DNA of 64,000 nucleotides from Sphingomonadaceae bacterium (lineage in GTDB: Bacteria; Pseudomonadota; Alphaproteobacteria; Sphingomonadales; Sphingomonadaceae): the NCBI GenBank assembly GCA_025056155.1, contig JANWWL010000004.1:124001-188000 (forward strand), written 5' to 3'. The notes below the pieces were generated by a model that saw only the letters and a list, made by a program, of their open reading frames with translations, was not told the origin of the DNA and did no database searches. Positions 19,969 through 29,801 of the stretch are shown piece after piece (the first letter of the stretch is position 1; the number at the start of each line of letters is the position of its first letter). Position numbers and translations under genes: made by a program.

Positions 19969-20610
19969 ATGGCGCTCCTCGACACGCTCATCGACCGGCT
20001 GCTCCTGAAGTTCGCACCCGGCGGGGAGTATGAGAGCCGGTGGCTGCGCGCGCGCTTTCGCCGTCGCCACGATCTCGACATCGGACTCTACAGCTACGGC
20101 TGCTTCGACCGCTGGCGCTTCCCCCCCGGCACGACGGTGGGGCGCTACTGTTCGATCGCGAAATCCGTCCGCGTGGTGGAAGCCGACCACCCGCTGGACG
20201 CCCTCACCACCCATCCCTTTCTCTACGATCCCCGGTTCGGTCTCGCCGGCCAGTCGCGCCTGCCCGTCAATCGGCAGGTCATCGAAGACGACGTGTGGAT
20301 CGGGCACAACGCGATCATCCTGCCCGGCTGCACGCGAGTGGGGCGCGGTGCGGCCATCGCCGCCGGCGCCATCGTGCGCGCCGACGTGCCCCGCTACGCC
20401 GTGATGGCGGGCGTGCCGGCGAAAGTCGTGCGCTTCCGCTTCCCCCCGGAAACGATCGAGGCCATCGAAGCCACGCGCTGGTGGACGCTGGACAAGGCGA
20501 CGCTGGCTCGGGGGTTGGCAGCCGTCCCCGAATTCGCGTGGCGGCCCGACCCCGAGAGCGCCGACCGGTTCCACCGCGCCGTCCACGGCCGGCCCCTGCC
20601 GGCCGCCTGA
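19969..20610 (+). CDS. Left-handed beta-helix acyltransferase (xenobiotic acyltransferase type)
   Basis: The 213-residue product has hexapeptide repeats forming a left-handed beta-helix: [13 protein letters not shown] near residue 55, then [13 protein letters not shown] and [17 protein letters not shown], and the closing [16 protein letters not shown]. This pattern, with [13 protein letters not shown], is that of CatB-like acetyltransferases, which move acetyl from acetyl-CoA to a hydroxyl group. Relatives act on antibiotics or on sugars of polysaccharides; the acceptor cannot be told here. panB follows after 18 bases, but no functional link is evident. Confidence 0.85.
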   Translation: MALLDTLIDRLLLKFAPGGEYESRWLRARFRRRHDLDIGLYSYGCFDRWRFPPGTTVGRYCSIAKSVRVVEADHPLDALTTHPFLYDPRFGLAGQSRLPVNRQVIEDDVWIGHNAIILPGCTRVGRGAAIAAGAIVRADVPRYAVMAGVPAKVVRFRFPPETIEAIEATRWWTLDKATLARGLAAVPEFAWRPDPESADRFHRAVHGRPLPAA

Positions 20611-20628
20611 CCGGGCAGAAGGAGCGAC

Positions 20629-21495
20629 ATGTCGACCACCTTGACCCTCGAGACCTCGACTTCGCGCGCCCACCCGGTGCCCGAGCCGGTGCGGCGCCTG
20701 ACCGTGCCCGCCATCCGGGCCCGCAAGCGCCAGGGCCGCACCGAACCTCCCATCGTGATGCTCACGGCCTACACCGCGCGGATGGCCCAGCTGCTCGATC
20801 CCCACTGCGACCTGCTGCTCGTGGGCGACAGCCTGGGCCAGGTGATCTACGGCCTCGACACCACGGTGAAGGTGACTCTCGAGATGATGATCGCCCACGG
20901 CGCGGCGGTCGTGCGGGGCAGCTGGCGGGCGGTGGTGGTGGTGGACCTGCCGTTCGGTACCTATGAAGCCTCGCCCGAGCAGGCCTTCGCGACGGCGGCC
21001 CGTGTGCTGCGGGAGACGGGGGCGGCCGCCGTGAAACTTGAGGGCGGAGAGCGCCTGGCCGCCACCGTGCGCTTCCTGGTCGAGCGCGGCGTGCCCGTGA
21101 TGGGCCACGTGGGCCTGACCCCGCAAGCGATCAACCTGTTGGGGGGCTACGGAGCGCGCGGGCGCGACGAGGCCGAGGCTCGCCGGATCCTGGCCGACGC
21201 GCGTGCCGTGGCCGAGGCCGGCTGCTTCGCCCTGGTGGTGGAGGGGGTGGTCGAACCCCTGGCCCGCGCCGTCACCCAGGCGGTCGATTGCCCCGTCATC
21301 GGCATCGGCGCATCGCCCGCTTGCGACGGGCAGGTGCTGGTGATCGACGACATGCTGGGCATGTTCGAACGCACCCCCCGCTTCGTCCGACGTTTCGACG
21401 ATCTCGCCGCCCGCATCTCCGCTGCGGCGGGCGCCTACGCCGACGCCGTGCGCGCGCGTCAGTTCCCGGGCGAGGCCGAAGTCTACCGGCCCTGA
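20629..21495 (+). CDS. panB: 3-methyl-2-oxobutanoate hydroxymethyltransferase
   Basis: PanB makes ketopantoate from alpha-ketoisovalerate and methylene-tetrahydrofolate, the first step of pantothenate and CoA synthesis. The 288-residue protein has [28 protein letters not shown] with metal-binding Asp, the VKLEGG segment and MGHVGLTPQ, and [19 protein letters not shown] near the C-terminus. About 20 residues precede the usual start of the fold. panC is not in the window. The start has AGAAGGAGC upstream. Confidence 0.97.
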   Translation: MSTTLTLETSTSRAHPVPEPVRRLTVPAIRARKRQGRTEPPIVMLTAYTARMAQLLDPHCDLLLVGDSLGQVIYGLDTTVKVTLEMMIAHGAAVVRGSWRAVVVVDLPFGTYEASPEQAFATAARVLRETGAAAVKLEGGERLAATVRFLVERGVPVMGHVGLTPQAINLLGGYGARGRDEAEARRILADARAVAEAGCFALVVEGVVEPLARAVTQAVDCPVIGIGASPACDGQVLVIDDMLGMFERTPRFVRRFDDLAARISAAAGAYADAVRARQFPGEAEVYRP

Positions 21496-21554
21496 GAGTT
21501 GCGCCCAGGTGGCGGGGGCGGCTAGAGCCGCGGCCCAGCCATCCGGAGACCCCC

Positions 21555-22304
21555 GTGGCCCAGCCACCCGCCGTCACCACCCGCCCCGACGACGATCCCT
21601 TCCTGCGGGAAGTGGACGAGGCCTATCGCGCCGACGCGCTGCGCCGGTTCCTCGGCCGCTACGGGCGCTGGCTCCTGTTGGCCGTGGGCCTCGCCTTGGC
21701 AGGGTTCGGCGGCTTCCTGCTGTGGGAGGACCAGCGCAGGAAGGCGGCCGAAGCCCAGTCGGAGAAGCTGGTGGCCGCCGCCAGGGCAATCCTCGAGCGT
21801 CGGTCGAGCGATGCCGACACGCCGCTCGCCGAGGTCGCCGATCAGGGCACCCCCGGCCAGCGGGCGCTCGCCCGGATGGCCCAGGCCGGCCTGGCGGCCG
21901 ACCGGGGGGATCGCGCCCGGGCCGTCGCGCTGCTGGCGGAGGTGGCCGCCGACCCTTCGGCCCCCGAGCCGTTGCGCGCGGCGGCGGAGGTTCGCCGCCT
22001 GCGCCTGGAATTCGACCGGCTGAAGCCCGACGCGGTGCTGGCCCGCGCCCGCCCCTTCCTCGAAGGCGACAGCCCGTGGTTTCCCGCCGTCGCCGAGCTT
22101 GCGGGCCTGGCCCATCTGGAGGCGGGCCGGCGCGCGGAAGCGGCAGCCCTGTTCCTTCGCCTGGCCGCCTCACCGGCTGCGCCGGCCGGCCAGCGCACCC
22201 GCGCGGCCCAGATGGCGGCCGCCCTGGGTGCCGACACCAGCCGGCTCGCCCCACCCGGGGCGGCCGGTTCCGGCCGGGAAGGCGAGGGCCCCGGCGCCTC
22301 GTGA
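21555..22304 (+). CDS. YfgM-like membrane-anchored TPR protein
   Basis: The protein has a short cytoplasmic start with DPFLREVDEAYRADALRRF, one membrane helix near residues 37-57 and a periplasmic helical domain rich in Ala and Arg. This layout, and the position before bamB and der, is that of YfgM-type proteins (also called TPR_21 or anchored TPR), which in E. coli associate with SecYEG and PpiD. The GTG at 21555 gives 249 residues and has CGGAGA upstream. A Gly/Pro-rich tail closes it. The stop overlaps the bamB GTG (GTGA). Confidence 0.85.
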   Translation: MAQPPAVTTRPDDDPFLREVDEAYRADALRRFLGRYGRWLLLAVGLALAGFGGFLLWEDQRRKAAEAQSEKLVAAARAILERRSSDADTPLAEVADQGTPGQRALARMAQAGLAADRGDRARAVALLAEVAADPSAPEPLRAAAEVRRLRLEFDRLKPDAVLARARPFLEGDSPWFPAVAELAGLAHLEAGRRAEAAALFLRLAASPAAPAGQRTRAAQMAAALGADTSRLAPPGAAGSGREGEGPGAS

Positions 22305-23656
22305 ACCTCTCGCCGCGCCGCGTCCTCGCCGGGTGTTGCCTCCTTGCCGTGGTGGCGGCGGCGCCCGCCTGCCGAGGCGACGGTGGGCTCGGCCTCTTCA
22401 AGCGCCGCCCGCCCCCGACCCGGACCCTGGGCGAACGCGTGGCCGTCCTCGATTTCGAGCGCGCCATCGAAGCCGAGCCGGAATTGGCCGACCTCGACGT
22501 CGTCCTGCCGCCGGAGCGCGTGAACCCCGACTGGGCCCAGCCCGGCGGCTCGGCTTCGAAGGCGATGGGCCCGCTCGCCATGTCGGGCCGCTTCGAGCCG
22601 CTGTTCGAAGTGCGCATCGGCAAGGGTTCCTCGCCGCTCGCCTGGCTCAACGCCCCGCCGGTCGTGGCCGCCAACCGCCTCTTCGCGATCGATACCGAAG
22701 CGCGCGTGTCGGCCTTCACCGCCGACACCGGCCGCCCGTTGTGGTCGGTGCGCCTGGAGCGCGGGCGGGAAGGTACGCGCCCGGCCTTCGGCGGCGGGGT
22801 GAGCAGCGACGGCGACCGCGTCTTCGCCACCACCGGGCTGGGCACGGCCGTGGCGCTGGACGCCGCCACGGGGCGCGAGCTGTGGCGCGTGAACCTCGGC
22901 ACACCCCTGCGCTCGGCCCCCACGGTCGGAGCCGGCCGGGTGCTCGTCATGGCCCAGGACAACCGCCTGACCGCCCTCGCGGCGGACACGGGCGAGGAAC
23001 TCTGGCAGGTGACGGCCACGCTGGAGCCGGCCGCCATCCTGGGCCCGGCAGCCCCCGCGCTCGAGGCCGGTACGGTGGTGGCCGGCTTCTCCTCCGGCGA
23101 GCTGTTCGCCCTACGCGTCGAGAACGGCCGCACCGTCTGGCAGGACCAGTTGGCCCGCACGGGCCGCACCACGGCGCTGGGCGCGCTCTCGGCCATCGTC
23201 GCCTCGCCCGTCATCGACCGTGGCCGAGTCTACGCCATCGGGCACGGCGGACGGATGGTGGCCATCGACCTCGCCTCGGGCCAGCGGGTGTGGGAGCGGA
23301 ACTTCGCGGGCGTCTCGACGCCCGCGGTGGCGGGCGAGTTCCTGTTCGTGCTGACGACCGAGAACGAGCTGTTGGCCCTGACCCGGAGGGACGGCAAGAT
23401 CCGCTGGGTCACGCGCCTGCCGCGCTGGCGCAAGCCCAAGAGCCGCCAGGGGGCGATCCACTGGGCGGGCCCGGTGCTCGCTGGGGGGCGGCTCGTGCTC
23501 GTTTCCTCGCGGGGCCGCATGGCCCTCGTCGACCCTGCGACCGGCGCCATCGCCGAAGAGCGGCCCTTGCGCGCTCCGGCCTCGCTGCCCCCCATCGTCG
23601 CCAACACGCGCCTCTACGTGCTGACCGACGACGGCCGAATCCGGGCCTTCCGCTGA
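22301..23656 (+). CDS. bamB: Outer membrane assembly lipoprotein BamB (beta-propeller)
   Basis: BamB is a lipoprotein of the BAM complex that inserts beta-barrel proteins into the outer membrane. The 451-residue protein starts at a GTG overlapping the previous gene. It has a signal peptide ending near Cys24 (AAPAC, an imperfect lipobox) and then PQQ-type propeller repeats: motifs such as TADTGRPLWSVRL, DAATGRELWRVNLGTPL, AADTGEELWQVT and VENGRTVWQDQLA recur every 40 or so residues. The propeller ends with VLTDDGRIRAFR. Placement between the YfgM-like gene and der matches E. coli order. Confidence 0.93.
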   Translation: MNLSPRRVLAGCCLLAVVAAAPACRGDGGLGLFKRRPPPTRTLGERVAVLDFERAIEAEPELADLDVVLPPERVNPDWAQPGGSASKAMGPLAMSGRFEPLFEVRIGKGSSPLAWLNAPPVVAANRLFAIDTEARVSAFTADTGRPLWSVRLERGREGTRPAFGGGVSSDGDRVFATTGLGTAVALDAATGRELWRVNLGTPLRSAPTVGAGRVLVMAQDNRLTALAADTGEELWQVTATLEPAAILGPAAPALEAGTVVAGFSSGELFALRVENGRTVWQDQLARTGRTTALGALSAIVASPVIDRGRVYAIGHGGRMVAIDLASGQRVWERNFAGVSTPAVAGEFLFVLTTENELLALTRRDGKIRWVTRLPRWRKPKSRQGAIHWAGPVLAGGRLVLVSSRGRMALVDPATGAIAEERPLRAPASLPPIVANTRLYVLTDDGRIRAFR

Positions 23657-23695
23657 CGACTTCGCCGGCCGCACGGCGGCCGCTAGGGATGCGCC

Positions 23696-25087
23696 ATGCA
23701 CCAGGCCCCGCTCACGGCCGACCCGCCCGCCGCGGCGCCGCCGCCTGCAAGGCGCCCGCGCGTCGTCATCCTGGGCCGCCCCAACGTCGGCAAGTCGACG
23801 CTCTTCAACCGCCTGGTCGGCCGGCGCCTGGCGCTCGTCGACGATCGCCCAGGCGTGACTCGTGACCGCCGGGAAGCCGACGCGCGCTTGTTCGACCTGA
23901 AGTTCGTGGCGGTGGACACGGCCGGTCTCGAGGAGGCCGAGGCCGAAAGCCTGCAGGGGCGCATGCGCCGCCAGACCGAGGCGGCCCTGGCCACTGCCGA
24001 TGCAGCGCTGTTCGTGATCGACGCTCGCTTAGGCCTGACGGAGGCGGACCGTCATTTCGCCCGGTGGTTGCGGCAAGAGGCGCGCGTGCCCGTGGTGCTG
24101 GTGGCGAACAAGGCGGAAGGGCAGGCCGGCCGGCCGGGCGTCCTGGAAGCCTTCGAACTGGGCTTGGGTGAACCGGTGGCCGTCTCCGCCGCCCACGGCG
24201 AGGGATTGGCCGACCTGCATGCCGCCTTGGCCCCCCTTCTGCCGTCGGCCTCGCCAGCGGCCGAGCCCGACCAGAAGCCCCTCCAACTGGCCATCGTCGG
24301 CCGGCCGAACGTCGGCAAGTCGACCCTCATCAACCGGCTGTTGGGTGAGGATCGGCTGCTCACGGGCCCCGAGGCCGGGATCACTCGCGATGCCATCCGG
24401 GTGCCCTGGCAGTTCCGCGGCCGGCCCGTGCACCTTATCGACACGGCCGGCCAGCGCCGACGCGGCCGGATCGACGATCCGCTGGAGGAACTGGCCGTCC
24501 GCGACGCCCAACGCGCGATCGATTTCGCCGAGGTCGTGGCGCTGCTGCTCGATTCCACCCGCGGGCTCGAAGCGCAGGATCTGCGGATCGCCGCGCGCGT
24601 CCTCGACGAGGGCCGGCCGCTGGTCGTCGTCCTTAACAAGTGGGACGTCGCCGAAGAGCGCAGCCGACTGTTCAACGGCGTGCGCGAGGCGTTGGCCCGG
24701 GGGCTGGCGCAGGTGAAGGACGTGCCCTTGCTCACCGCGTCGGGGCTGACGGGCCGGGGCCTCGACGCCGTGATCGAAGCCGCCTTCGCCCAGCGCGAGC
24801 GCTGGTCGCGCCGCGTGCCCACGGCGCGGCTCAACCGCTGGCTGGAGGCGGTCCTGGCCCGCCATCCGCCCCCCGCTCCCGGCGGTCGGCGGATCCGCCT
24901 GCGCTACATCACCCAGGCCCGCACCCGCCCACCCACCTTCGCCCTGTTCGGCTCCCGGCTCGACGACCTGCCCGGCAGCTACGTGCGGTTCCTCATCAAC
25001 GGCCTTTCCGGGGAGTTCGATCTGGCCGGGGTGCCCATTCGCCTCCACTTGCGCCGCACGGCCAATCCGTTCGAGCGCAGCCCATGA
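23696..25087 (+). CDS. der: Ribosome-assembly GTPase Der (EngA)
   Basis: Der has two tandem GTPase domains and is needed for 50S maturation. Both P-loops read GRPNVGKST (near residues 24 and 203); the DTAG motifs and the NKWD for guanine selection in the second domain are present, and the C-terminal KH-like domain holds RYITQARTRPPTFALF. At 463 residues it is the normal size. The stop overlaps the following acyl-CoA ligase ATG (ATGA), an unusual partner for der. Confidence 0.97.
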   Translation: MHQAPLTADPPAAAPPPARRPRVVILGRPNVGKSTLFNRLVGRRLALVDDRPGVTRDRREADARLFDLKFVAVDTAGLEEAEAESLQGRMRRQTEAALATADAALFVIDARLGLTEADRHFARWLRQEARVPVVLVANKAEGQAGRPGVLEAFELGLGEPVAVSAAHGEGLADLHAALAPLLPSASPAAEPDQKPLQLAIVGRPNVGKSTLINRLLGEDRLLTGPEAGITRDAIRVPWQFRGRPVHLIDTAGQRRRGRIDDPLEELAVRDAQRAIDFAEVVALLLDSTRGLEAQDLRIAARVLDEGRPLVVVLNKWDVAEERSRLFNGVREALARGLAQVKDVPLLTASGLTGRGLDAVIEAAFAQRERWSRRVPTARLNRWLEAVLARHPPPAPGGRRIRLRYITQARTRPPTFALFGSRLDDLPGSYVRFLINGLSGEFDLAGVPIRLHLRRTANPFERSP

Positions 25088-26562
25088 CGCGCGTGGATGA
25101 GCTCTTGAAGCGCGGCGCGCCCGAGGCGATTGCCTTGGTCGACCGCGATCGGACGCTGACCTACGCCGCCCTCGACGCATCGGTCGACCGCGTGGCCGCA
25201 GGGCTCGCCCGACGCATCGCACCTGGTGACCGGGTGGCGGTCTGGCTGCCCAAGTCGGTCGAGGCAGTGGTGGCGCTGTTCGCCGTCGCCCGCGCGGGCG
25301 GGATCGCGGTGCCGGTCAACCCGTTGCTCAAGGGGGCTCAGGTGGGCCACATCCTCTCCGACTCCGGGGCGGCCTTGCTCCTCACCCACGAGCCGCGGCG
25401 GAAGCTGCTCGAGCACCCGACCTGCCCCGTCCTCAGCGTCGAGCGGGATTGGGCGAGCCTTCATGACGACGGGCCGCCGCCGGCCGAGGCCCCGGGCGAC
25501 GACGCACTGGCCGCGCTGCTCTACACCTCGGGCTCCACGGGCCGGCCCAAGGGAGTGATGGTGACCCACACGAACCTGCTCGTGGGCGCGCGCAGCGTGG
25601 CGTCCTATCTCGGCACCGATCCCACGGACCGGGTGCTGGCCGTGCTGCCCCTGTCGTTCGACTTCGGGCTGTCCCAGCTCACCACGGCCTTCCACGCCGG
25701 CGCCTCGGCCATCCTTCTCGAATACCTGCTGCCGCGGGACGTCCCGGCCGCCGTTGCCCGCCACGGGGCGACCCAGCTCGCCCTCGTGCCGCCCCTGTGG
25801 GCGCAAATGGTCGAGCTCGACTGGCCCCGCCCCAACACGCTGCGCACCCTCTCGGCCAGCGGCGGGCGCATGCCGTTGCCCGTGGTGCGCGCCCTGCGCC
25901 GCCTGTTTCCCCAGGCGCGCTTGCACCTGATGTACGGGCTTACGGAAGCCTTCCGATCGACGACGCTGCCCCCCGAACTCGTGGACCGCCATCCAGACAG
26001 CATCGGCCGCGCCATCCCGGATGCGGAAGTGCGCGTCGTCCGCCCCGACGGGACGGAAACGGCGCCTGGTGAACCGGGCGAACTGGTCCACGGCGGCCCG
26101 CTTGTCACCCGCGGCTATTGGCGCGATCCCGAGCGGACGGCGGAACGCTTCCGCCCCGCCCCGCCTGCGATGCGCTGGCGCGGCTTGGCCGTCTGGTCGG
26201 GCGACACCGTCGTGCGCGATGAACAGGGCCTGCTCTACTTCGTCGGCCGCACCGACGAGATGATCAAGACGATGGGCACCCGTGTGTCGCCCACCGAGAT
26301 CGAGGAGGTGGCGTTGGCCAGCGGTCTGGTGGGCGCCGCCGTGGCCCTCGGCATCCCCGACCCGACGCTGGGCGCCCGCATCCGGCTGGTGGTGGTGCCG
26401 CGCAGGGCCCCGGACGCGCTCGAAGACGCCCTGCTCCGCCACTTCCGCCGCACCGCCCCGGCTTACATGCTGCCGGCCGACATCCGGGTCGTGGCGGAGC
26501 TGCCCCTGGGGCCCAACGGCAAGATCGACCGAACGCGCGTGCGCGCCGACCACGGGGCATGA
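25084..26562 (+). CDS. AMP-forming acyl-CoA ligase, exosortase A system-associated type
   Basis: This 492-residue adenylate-forming enzyme has the AMP-binding motif LLYTSGSTGRPKGVM near residue 150, the MYGLTEAFRSTTLPP region, and GKIDRTRVR close to the end with the C-terminal catalytic lysine. The segment around GLTEAFRST and DSIGRAIPDAEVRV is the hallmark of the ligase that accompanies exosortase A (TIGR03098 family), whose exact substrate is not known. It should activate a carboxylic acid to an acyl-adenylate and then a thioester. It overlaps der upstream and the decarboxylase downstream by ATGA. No acyl carrier protein gene is beside it. Confidence 0.88.
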   Translation: MTRVDELLKRGAPEAIALVDRDRTLTYAALDASVDRVAAGLARRIAPGDRVAVWLPKSVEAVVALFAVARAGGIAVPVNPLLKGAQVGHILSDSGAALLLTHEPRRKLLEHPTCPVLSVERDWASLHDDGPPPAEAPGDDALAALLYTSGSTGRPKGVMVTHTNLLVGARSVASYLGTDPTDRVLAVLPLSFDFGLSQLTTAFHAGASAILLEYLLPRDVPAAVARHGATQLALVPPLWAQMVELDWPRPNTLRTLSASGGRMPLPVVRALRRLFPQARLHLMYGLTEAFRSTTLPPELVDRHPDSIGRAIPDAEVRVVRPDGTETAPGEPGELVHGGPLVTRGYWRDPERTAERFRPAPPAMRWRGLAVWSGDTVVRDEQGLLYFVGRTDEMIKTMGTRVSPTEIEEVALASGLVGAAVALGIPDPTLGARIRLVVVPRRAPDALEDALLRHFRRTAPAYMLPADIRVVAELPLGPNGKIDRTRVRADHGA

Positions 26563-27791
26563 CCCATCCCGACCTGCGCATGCCGGACGGCTTCGGCCGC
26601 GACGCCGCAGGTCGCCTGCTGGTGGCCGGGCGTCCGGCCGAGGACTGGGTGGCGGAAACGGGGGGCACGCCCCTGTTCCTGTACGACCCGGCGATCGTGG
26701 CCGCCCACGTGTGCCGCCTGCGCCGGGCCCTTCCGGCCGGCGTGGCCGTGCATTACGCGATCAAGGCCAATCCCTTCCCGCCCCTGCTCGCGCGGATGGC
26801 GGCGCTGGTCGACGGATTCGACGTGGCCTCAGGCGGCGAGCTCGCCCGCGCCCTGGCCGCTGGGCTCAGTCCCGAGCGCATTTCGTTCGCCGGGCCCGGC
26901 AAGCGCGATTCCGACCTTGAAGCCGCGATCCAGGCCGGGATCACGCTGGTCGTCGAATCGGCGGGAGAGGCCACGCGCGCGCTCGCCCACGCCCATCGGC
27001 TCGGCCGCCGCCTGCGCGCGCTGCTGCGGGTCAACCCGCCGTTCGAGCTCAGGGGCTCGGGCCTCAGGATGGGGGGCGGGGCCCGACCCTTCGGGGTCGA
27101 TGCCGACCAGGCCCCGGGCGTCCTCGCCCGACTGAAGGACCCGGCGGTCGATTTCCTGGGGTTTCACGTTTTCGCCGGAGCGCAGAACCTCGACTGGGCC
27201 GCCATCGCCGAAGCGCAGCGGGCAACCGTCGCCCTGGTCGCGGAGCTTGCGGCCCATGCCCCCGGCCCGGTCCGCCTCGTCAACTTGGGCGGCGGCTTCG
27301 GCGTTCCCTATTTCCCCGGCGACCGGCCGCTTGACGTGGAGGCCTTGGGCGCAGCCCTCGCCCGCACGCTGGCCGACCGCCCGCCCCCCTTGCGCCAGAG
27401 CGCCTTCGCGCTCGAACTGGGCCGCTGGCTGGTGGCCGAGGCCGGAGTCTACCTCGCGCGCATCCTCGACCGGAAGACGTCCGGCGGAGAGCTGTTCCTG
27501 GTGACCGACGGCGGGCTTCACCATGTGCTGGCCGGCACCGGGAACTTCGGCACCGTCGTGCGGCGCAACTGGCCGCTCGTCAACGCCAGCCGGGCCGGGC
27601 CACCGTTCGAAACCGCCACCGTTACGGGTTGCCTGTGCACGCCCCTTGACCGGTTGGCCGAGCGCCTGACGATCGCCACGGGCCGGGAGGGGGACCTGGT
27701 GGCCCTGTTCCTGGCCGGCGCCTACGGTCGCACGGCAAGCCCCGAAGCCTTCCTGGGCCACCCGCCCCCCGGCGAACGCCTGGCCGCCTAG
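26559..27791 (+). CDS. PLP-dependent decarboxylase, exosortase A system-associated type
   Basis: The 410-residue protein is of the diaminopimelate/ornithine decarboxylase fold: the PLP lysine lies in VHYAIKANPFPP near residue 65, the phosphate-binding glycines in NLGGGFGVPYFPGD, and ELGRWLVAEAGVYL precedes the C-terminal barrel. Its closest pattern is the decarboxylase paired with exosortase systems (TIGR03099 family), including VDGFDVASGGEL and ISFAGPGKRDSDLE. A classical LysA is a less likely reading because of that pairing. It overlaps the ligase by ATGA. The TAG stop shares a CTAG with a small reverse gene. Confidence 0.88.
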   Translation: MTHPDLRMPDGFGRDAAGRLLVAGRPAEDWVAETGGTPLFLYDPAIVAAHVCRLRRALPAGVAVHYAIKANPFPPLLARMAALVDGFDVASGGELARALAAGLSPERISFAGPGKRDSDLEAAIQAGITLVVESAGEATRALAHAHRLGRRLRALLRVNPPFELRGSGLRMGGGARPFGVDADQAPGVLARLKDPAVDFLGFHVFAGAQNLDWAAIAEAQRATVALVAELAAHAPGPVRLVNLGGGFGVPYFPGDRPLDVEALGAALARTLADRPPPLRQSAFALELGRWLVAEAGVYLARILDRKTSGGELFLVTDGGLHHVLAGTGNFGTVVRRNWPLVNASRAGPPFETATVTGCLCTPLDRLAERLTIATGREGDLVALFLAGAYGRTASPEAFLGHPPPGERLAA

Positions 27792-27961
27792 CGGCCCAGA
27801 AGCCGGTCGCGCACCGACGTGCCGGCGGGCGGGATGTCGCCCTGCCGTTCGCCCATCAGCAGCCGGGCCGTGGCGACGCCCGCGAGCACCCCGAGCAGAA
27901 GCCCCAGCGCCCATACGATGACCGCGCTTCTTAGACCTCCGTCGTTCGGCCTGCGCTCCAT
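27788..27961 (-). CDS. Small single-span membrane protein, unknown function
   Basis: This reading frame has 57 codons. It encodes a short basic N-terminus (MERRPNDGGLR), one hydrophobic helix of about 22 residues (residues 13-35, SAVIVWALGLLLGVLAGVAT region) and a polar tail ending DRLLGR. Third codon positions are mostly G or C. It follows truA on the same strand by 81 bases, and its TAG overlaps the TAG of the convergent decarboxylase gene within CTAG. I recognise no family. The ribosome site is weak, so it is a prediction from composition and layout only. Confidence 0.5.
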   Translation of the reverse strand: MERRPNDGGLRSAVIVWALGLLLGVLAGVATARLLMGERQGDIPPAGTSVRDRLLGR

Positions 27962-28042
27962 TGCGACCCGCCCGTCCGCTCCGGCGCTCGGCCGAACGCC
28001 CAGCGCACCCTGAACGGTCTCCGCTGCAAGCCCGATGCCAAC

Positions 28043-28870
28043 TCAAGAAGTCTTGGGATTTCCGATGGTTGGCTCCACCGGCGCGAGGCCGGGTGTAAAC
28101 CTCTCCGACACGCCGGGCTCTGTGGCGGGATAGCGCGCGCCGGCAAACCACAAGCCGTCGGGAGGTGCATTGAGCGGCAGGGCGGCCCGGTCGCGCGCTT
28201 CGAGCATCGCCCGCACTGCGTGCGGTGCGGCCTTGCCCAGACCGACATGCACCAGCGCGCCCACCATCGAGCGGACCTGATGGTGCAGGAAGCTGCGCGC
28301 CTCGGCCCGCACCACCACCCGCTCGCCCCGTGCCTCGACGTCCAGCCGGTCCAGCGTGCGGACGGGCGAGCCCGCCTGGCACTGGGCGGATCGGAAGGTG
28401 GTGAAGTCGTGCCGTCCCACGAGATACCCGGCCGCCTGGCGCATCGCCGCCACGTCGGGCAGGCGCGGCAACCGCCAGGCAAGCCCGGCCTCGAAGGTGA
28501 GCGGCGCCCGTCGGCACACGATCCGATACTCATAGGCACGGCCCACGCAGGAAAAGCGCGCGTGGAATCCCGGAGGCGCCACGTCGGCCGCAAGCACCGC
28601 CACGCGCGCACCGGCCGCCCGCAGCCGGGCGTTCAGCGCTTCGGCCAGCCGGAACGGCGCGAACGGCTTCATCACATCGACATGGGCCACCATGGCCAGC
28701 GCATGGACGCCCGCATCCGTGCGGCCGGCCGCCTGCACGGCGGCCGCCTCGCCGGTCACCTCGTGCAGCGCCGTCTCGAGCGCGCCCTGCACCGAAGGCC
28801 CGTGCGGCTGGCGTTGCCAGCCCAGGAACCCGCGACCGTCCCACTCCAGCACCAGGCGGAACCGCGTCAC
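28043..28870 (-). CDS. truA: tRNA pseudouridine synthase A
   Basis: TruA makes pseudouridine at positions 38-40 of the tRNA anticodon arm. The catalytic aspartate is in [15 protein letters not shown], and [17 protein letters not shown] near the C-terminus is also conserved. The GTG at 28870 overlaps the fmt stop (GTGA) and gives 275 residues beginning [20 protein letters not shown] after the initiator; the frame is open farther upstream inside fmt but is not protein-like there. The last 20 residues form an unconserved tail. Confidence 0.95.
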   Translation of the reverse strand: MTRFRLVLEWDGRGFLGWQRQPHGPSVQGALETALHEVTGEAAAVQAAGRTDAGVHALAMVAHVDVMKPFAPFRLAEALNARLRAAGARVAVLAADVAPPGFHARFSCVGRAYEYRIVCRRAPLTFEAGLAWRLPRLPDVAAMRQAAGYLVGRHDFTTFRSAQCQAGSPVRTLDRLDVEARGERVVVRAEARSFLHHQVRSMVGALVHVGLGKAAPHAVRAMLEARDRAALPLNAPPDGLWFAGARYPATEPGVSERFTPGLAPVEPTIGNPKTS

Positions 28871-29763
28871 GAAAGCCGCATCCCCACCGCCAGCCGCGCG
28901 CCCCGCCACCAGTCGGCCGCCGGCATCGCCCGCCGCGAGGCCGGCTGCACTTCGCGCAACCGAAGGGCCCCCACCCCACAGGCGACGAGCCCGGGCGCCA
29001 GAACTTCCCCAGGGGTTCCCTGCACCCGCTCCTCGACGTCGGCGGCCAACAGCTTCACACGGCCCGACGGCCCCATGAACCACGCGCCGGGCGCCGGGTT
29101 CATCGCGCGCACCCGCCGTTCGACGGCCAGGGCCGGCTCGCGCCAGTCGATGCGCGCTTCCTCGGCCGCAAGCTTGGGGGCCAGCGTCGCCAAGGCCTCG
29201 TCTTGCGGTACCGGCGTCAAGTGCCCGATGCCGGCCAGCGCCTTGACAACGAGGCGGGCCCCCATCCGGGCGAGCTCGTCGAGGAGCGCACCTGCCGTCT
29301 TGCGGTCAATGGGGGTGCGGTCCTTCAGCAGCACGGGGCCCGTGTCGAGCCCCTCTTCCATGCGCATGATGCTGATACCGGTTTCGGCATCGCCGGCCAG
29401 GATCGCCCGCTGCACCGGGGCGGCGCCGCGCCAGCGCGGCAGCAGCGAGGCGTGGATGTTGAGGCAGCCGTGCCGCGGCGCGTTCAGGAACGCCGGCGGC
29501 AACAGCCGCCCATAGGCGGCCACCACCGCCGCATCGAGCCCCAGGGCCGCGAACGCCGGCGCCTCGGGCTTCAGCCGCTCTGGCGTAGAAACCTCGAGCC
29601 CCAGCGCCTCGGCCCGGCGATGGACGGCCGAGGGGGTGATCCGCCCCCGGTTTCCCGGCCTGGGTGGCTGCGTGTAGACACGAACGATCTCATGCCCGGC
29701 CGCCACGAGCGCTTCCAAGGCCGGCACGGCGAACTCAGGGGTTCCCATGAAGGCCAGCCGCAT
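28867..29763 (-). CDS. fmt: Methionyl-tRNA formyltransferase
   Basis: Fmt formylates initiator Met-tRNA with 10-formyl-tetrahydrofolate. The 298-residue protein begins [20 protein letters not shown] and has the catalytic region [20 protein letters not shown] and [14 protein letters not shown], then a C-terminal RNA-binding domain. Its usual partner def lies 664 bases away on the other strand with recR between, rather than directly upstream. Its start is 38 bases from the divergent recR start, so a shared promoter region is likely. Confidence 0.97.
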   Translation of the reverse strand: MRLAFMGTPEFAVPALEALVAAGHEIVRVYTQPPRPGNRGRITPSAVHRRAEALGLEVSTPERLKPEAPAFAALGLDAAVVAAYGRLLPPAFLNAPRHGCLNIHASLLPRWRGAAPVQRAILAGDAETGISIMRMEEGLDTGPVLLKDRTPIDRKTAGALLDELARMGARLVVKALAGIGHLTPVPQDEALATLAPKLAAEEARIDWREPALAVERRVRAMNPAPGAWFMGPSGRVKLLAADVEERVQGTPGEVLAPGLVACGVGALRLREVQPASRRAMPAADWWRGARLAVGMRLS

Positions 29764-29801
29764 GGCAGGGCCCTAGCAGCCGTCCAAAAGGAAGCCCAAG
29801 C

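Noticed and set aside
19438-21567. 709-codon reverse frame opposite arsC to panB
   Set aside because: It runs antisense through four recognisable genes and has no protein-like features.
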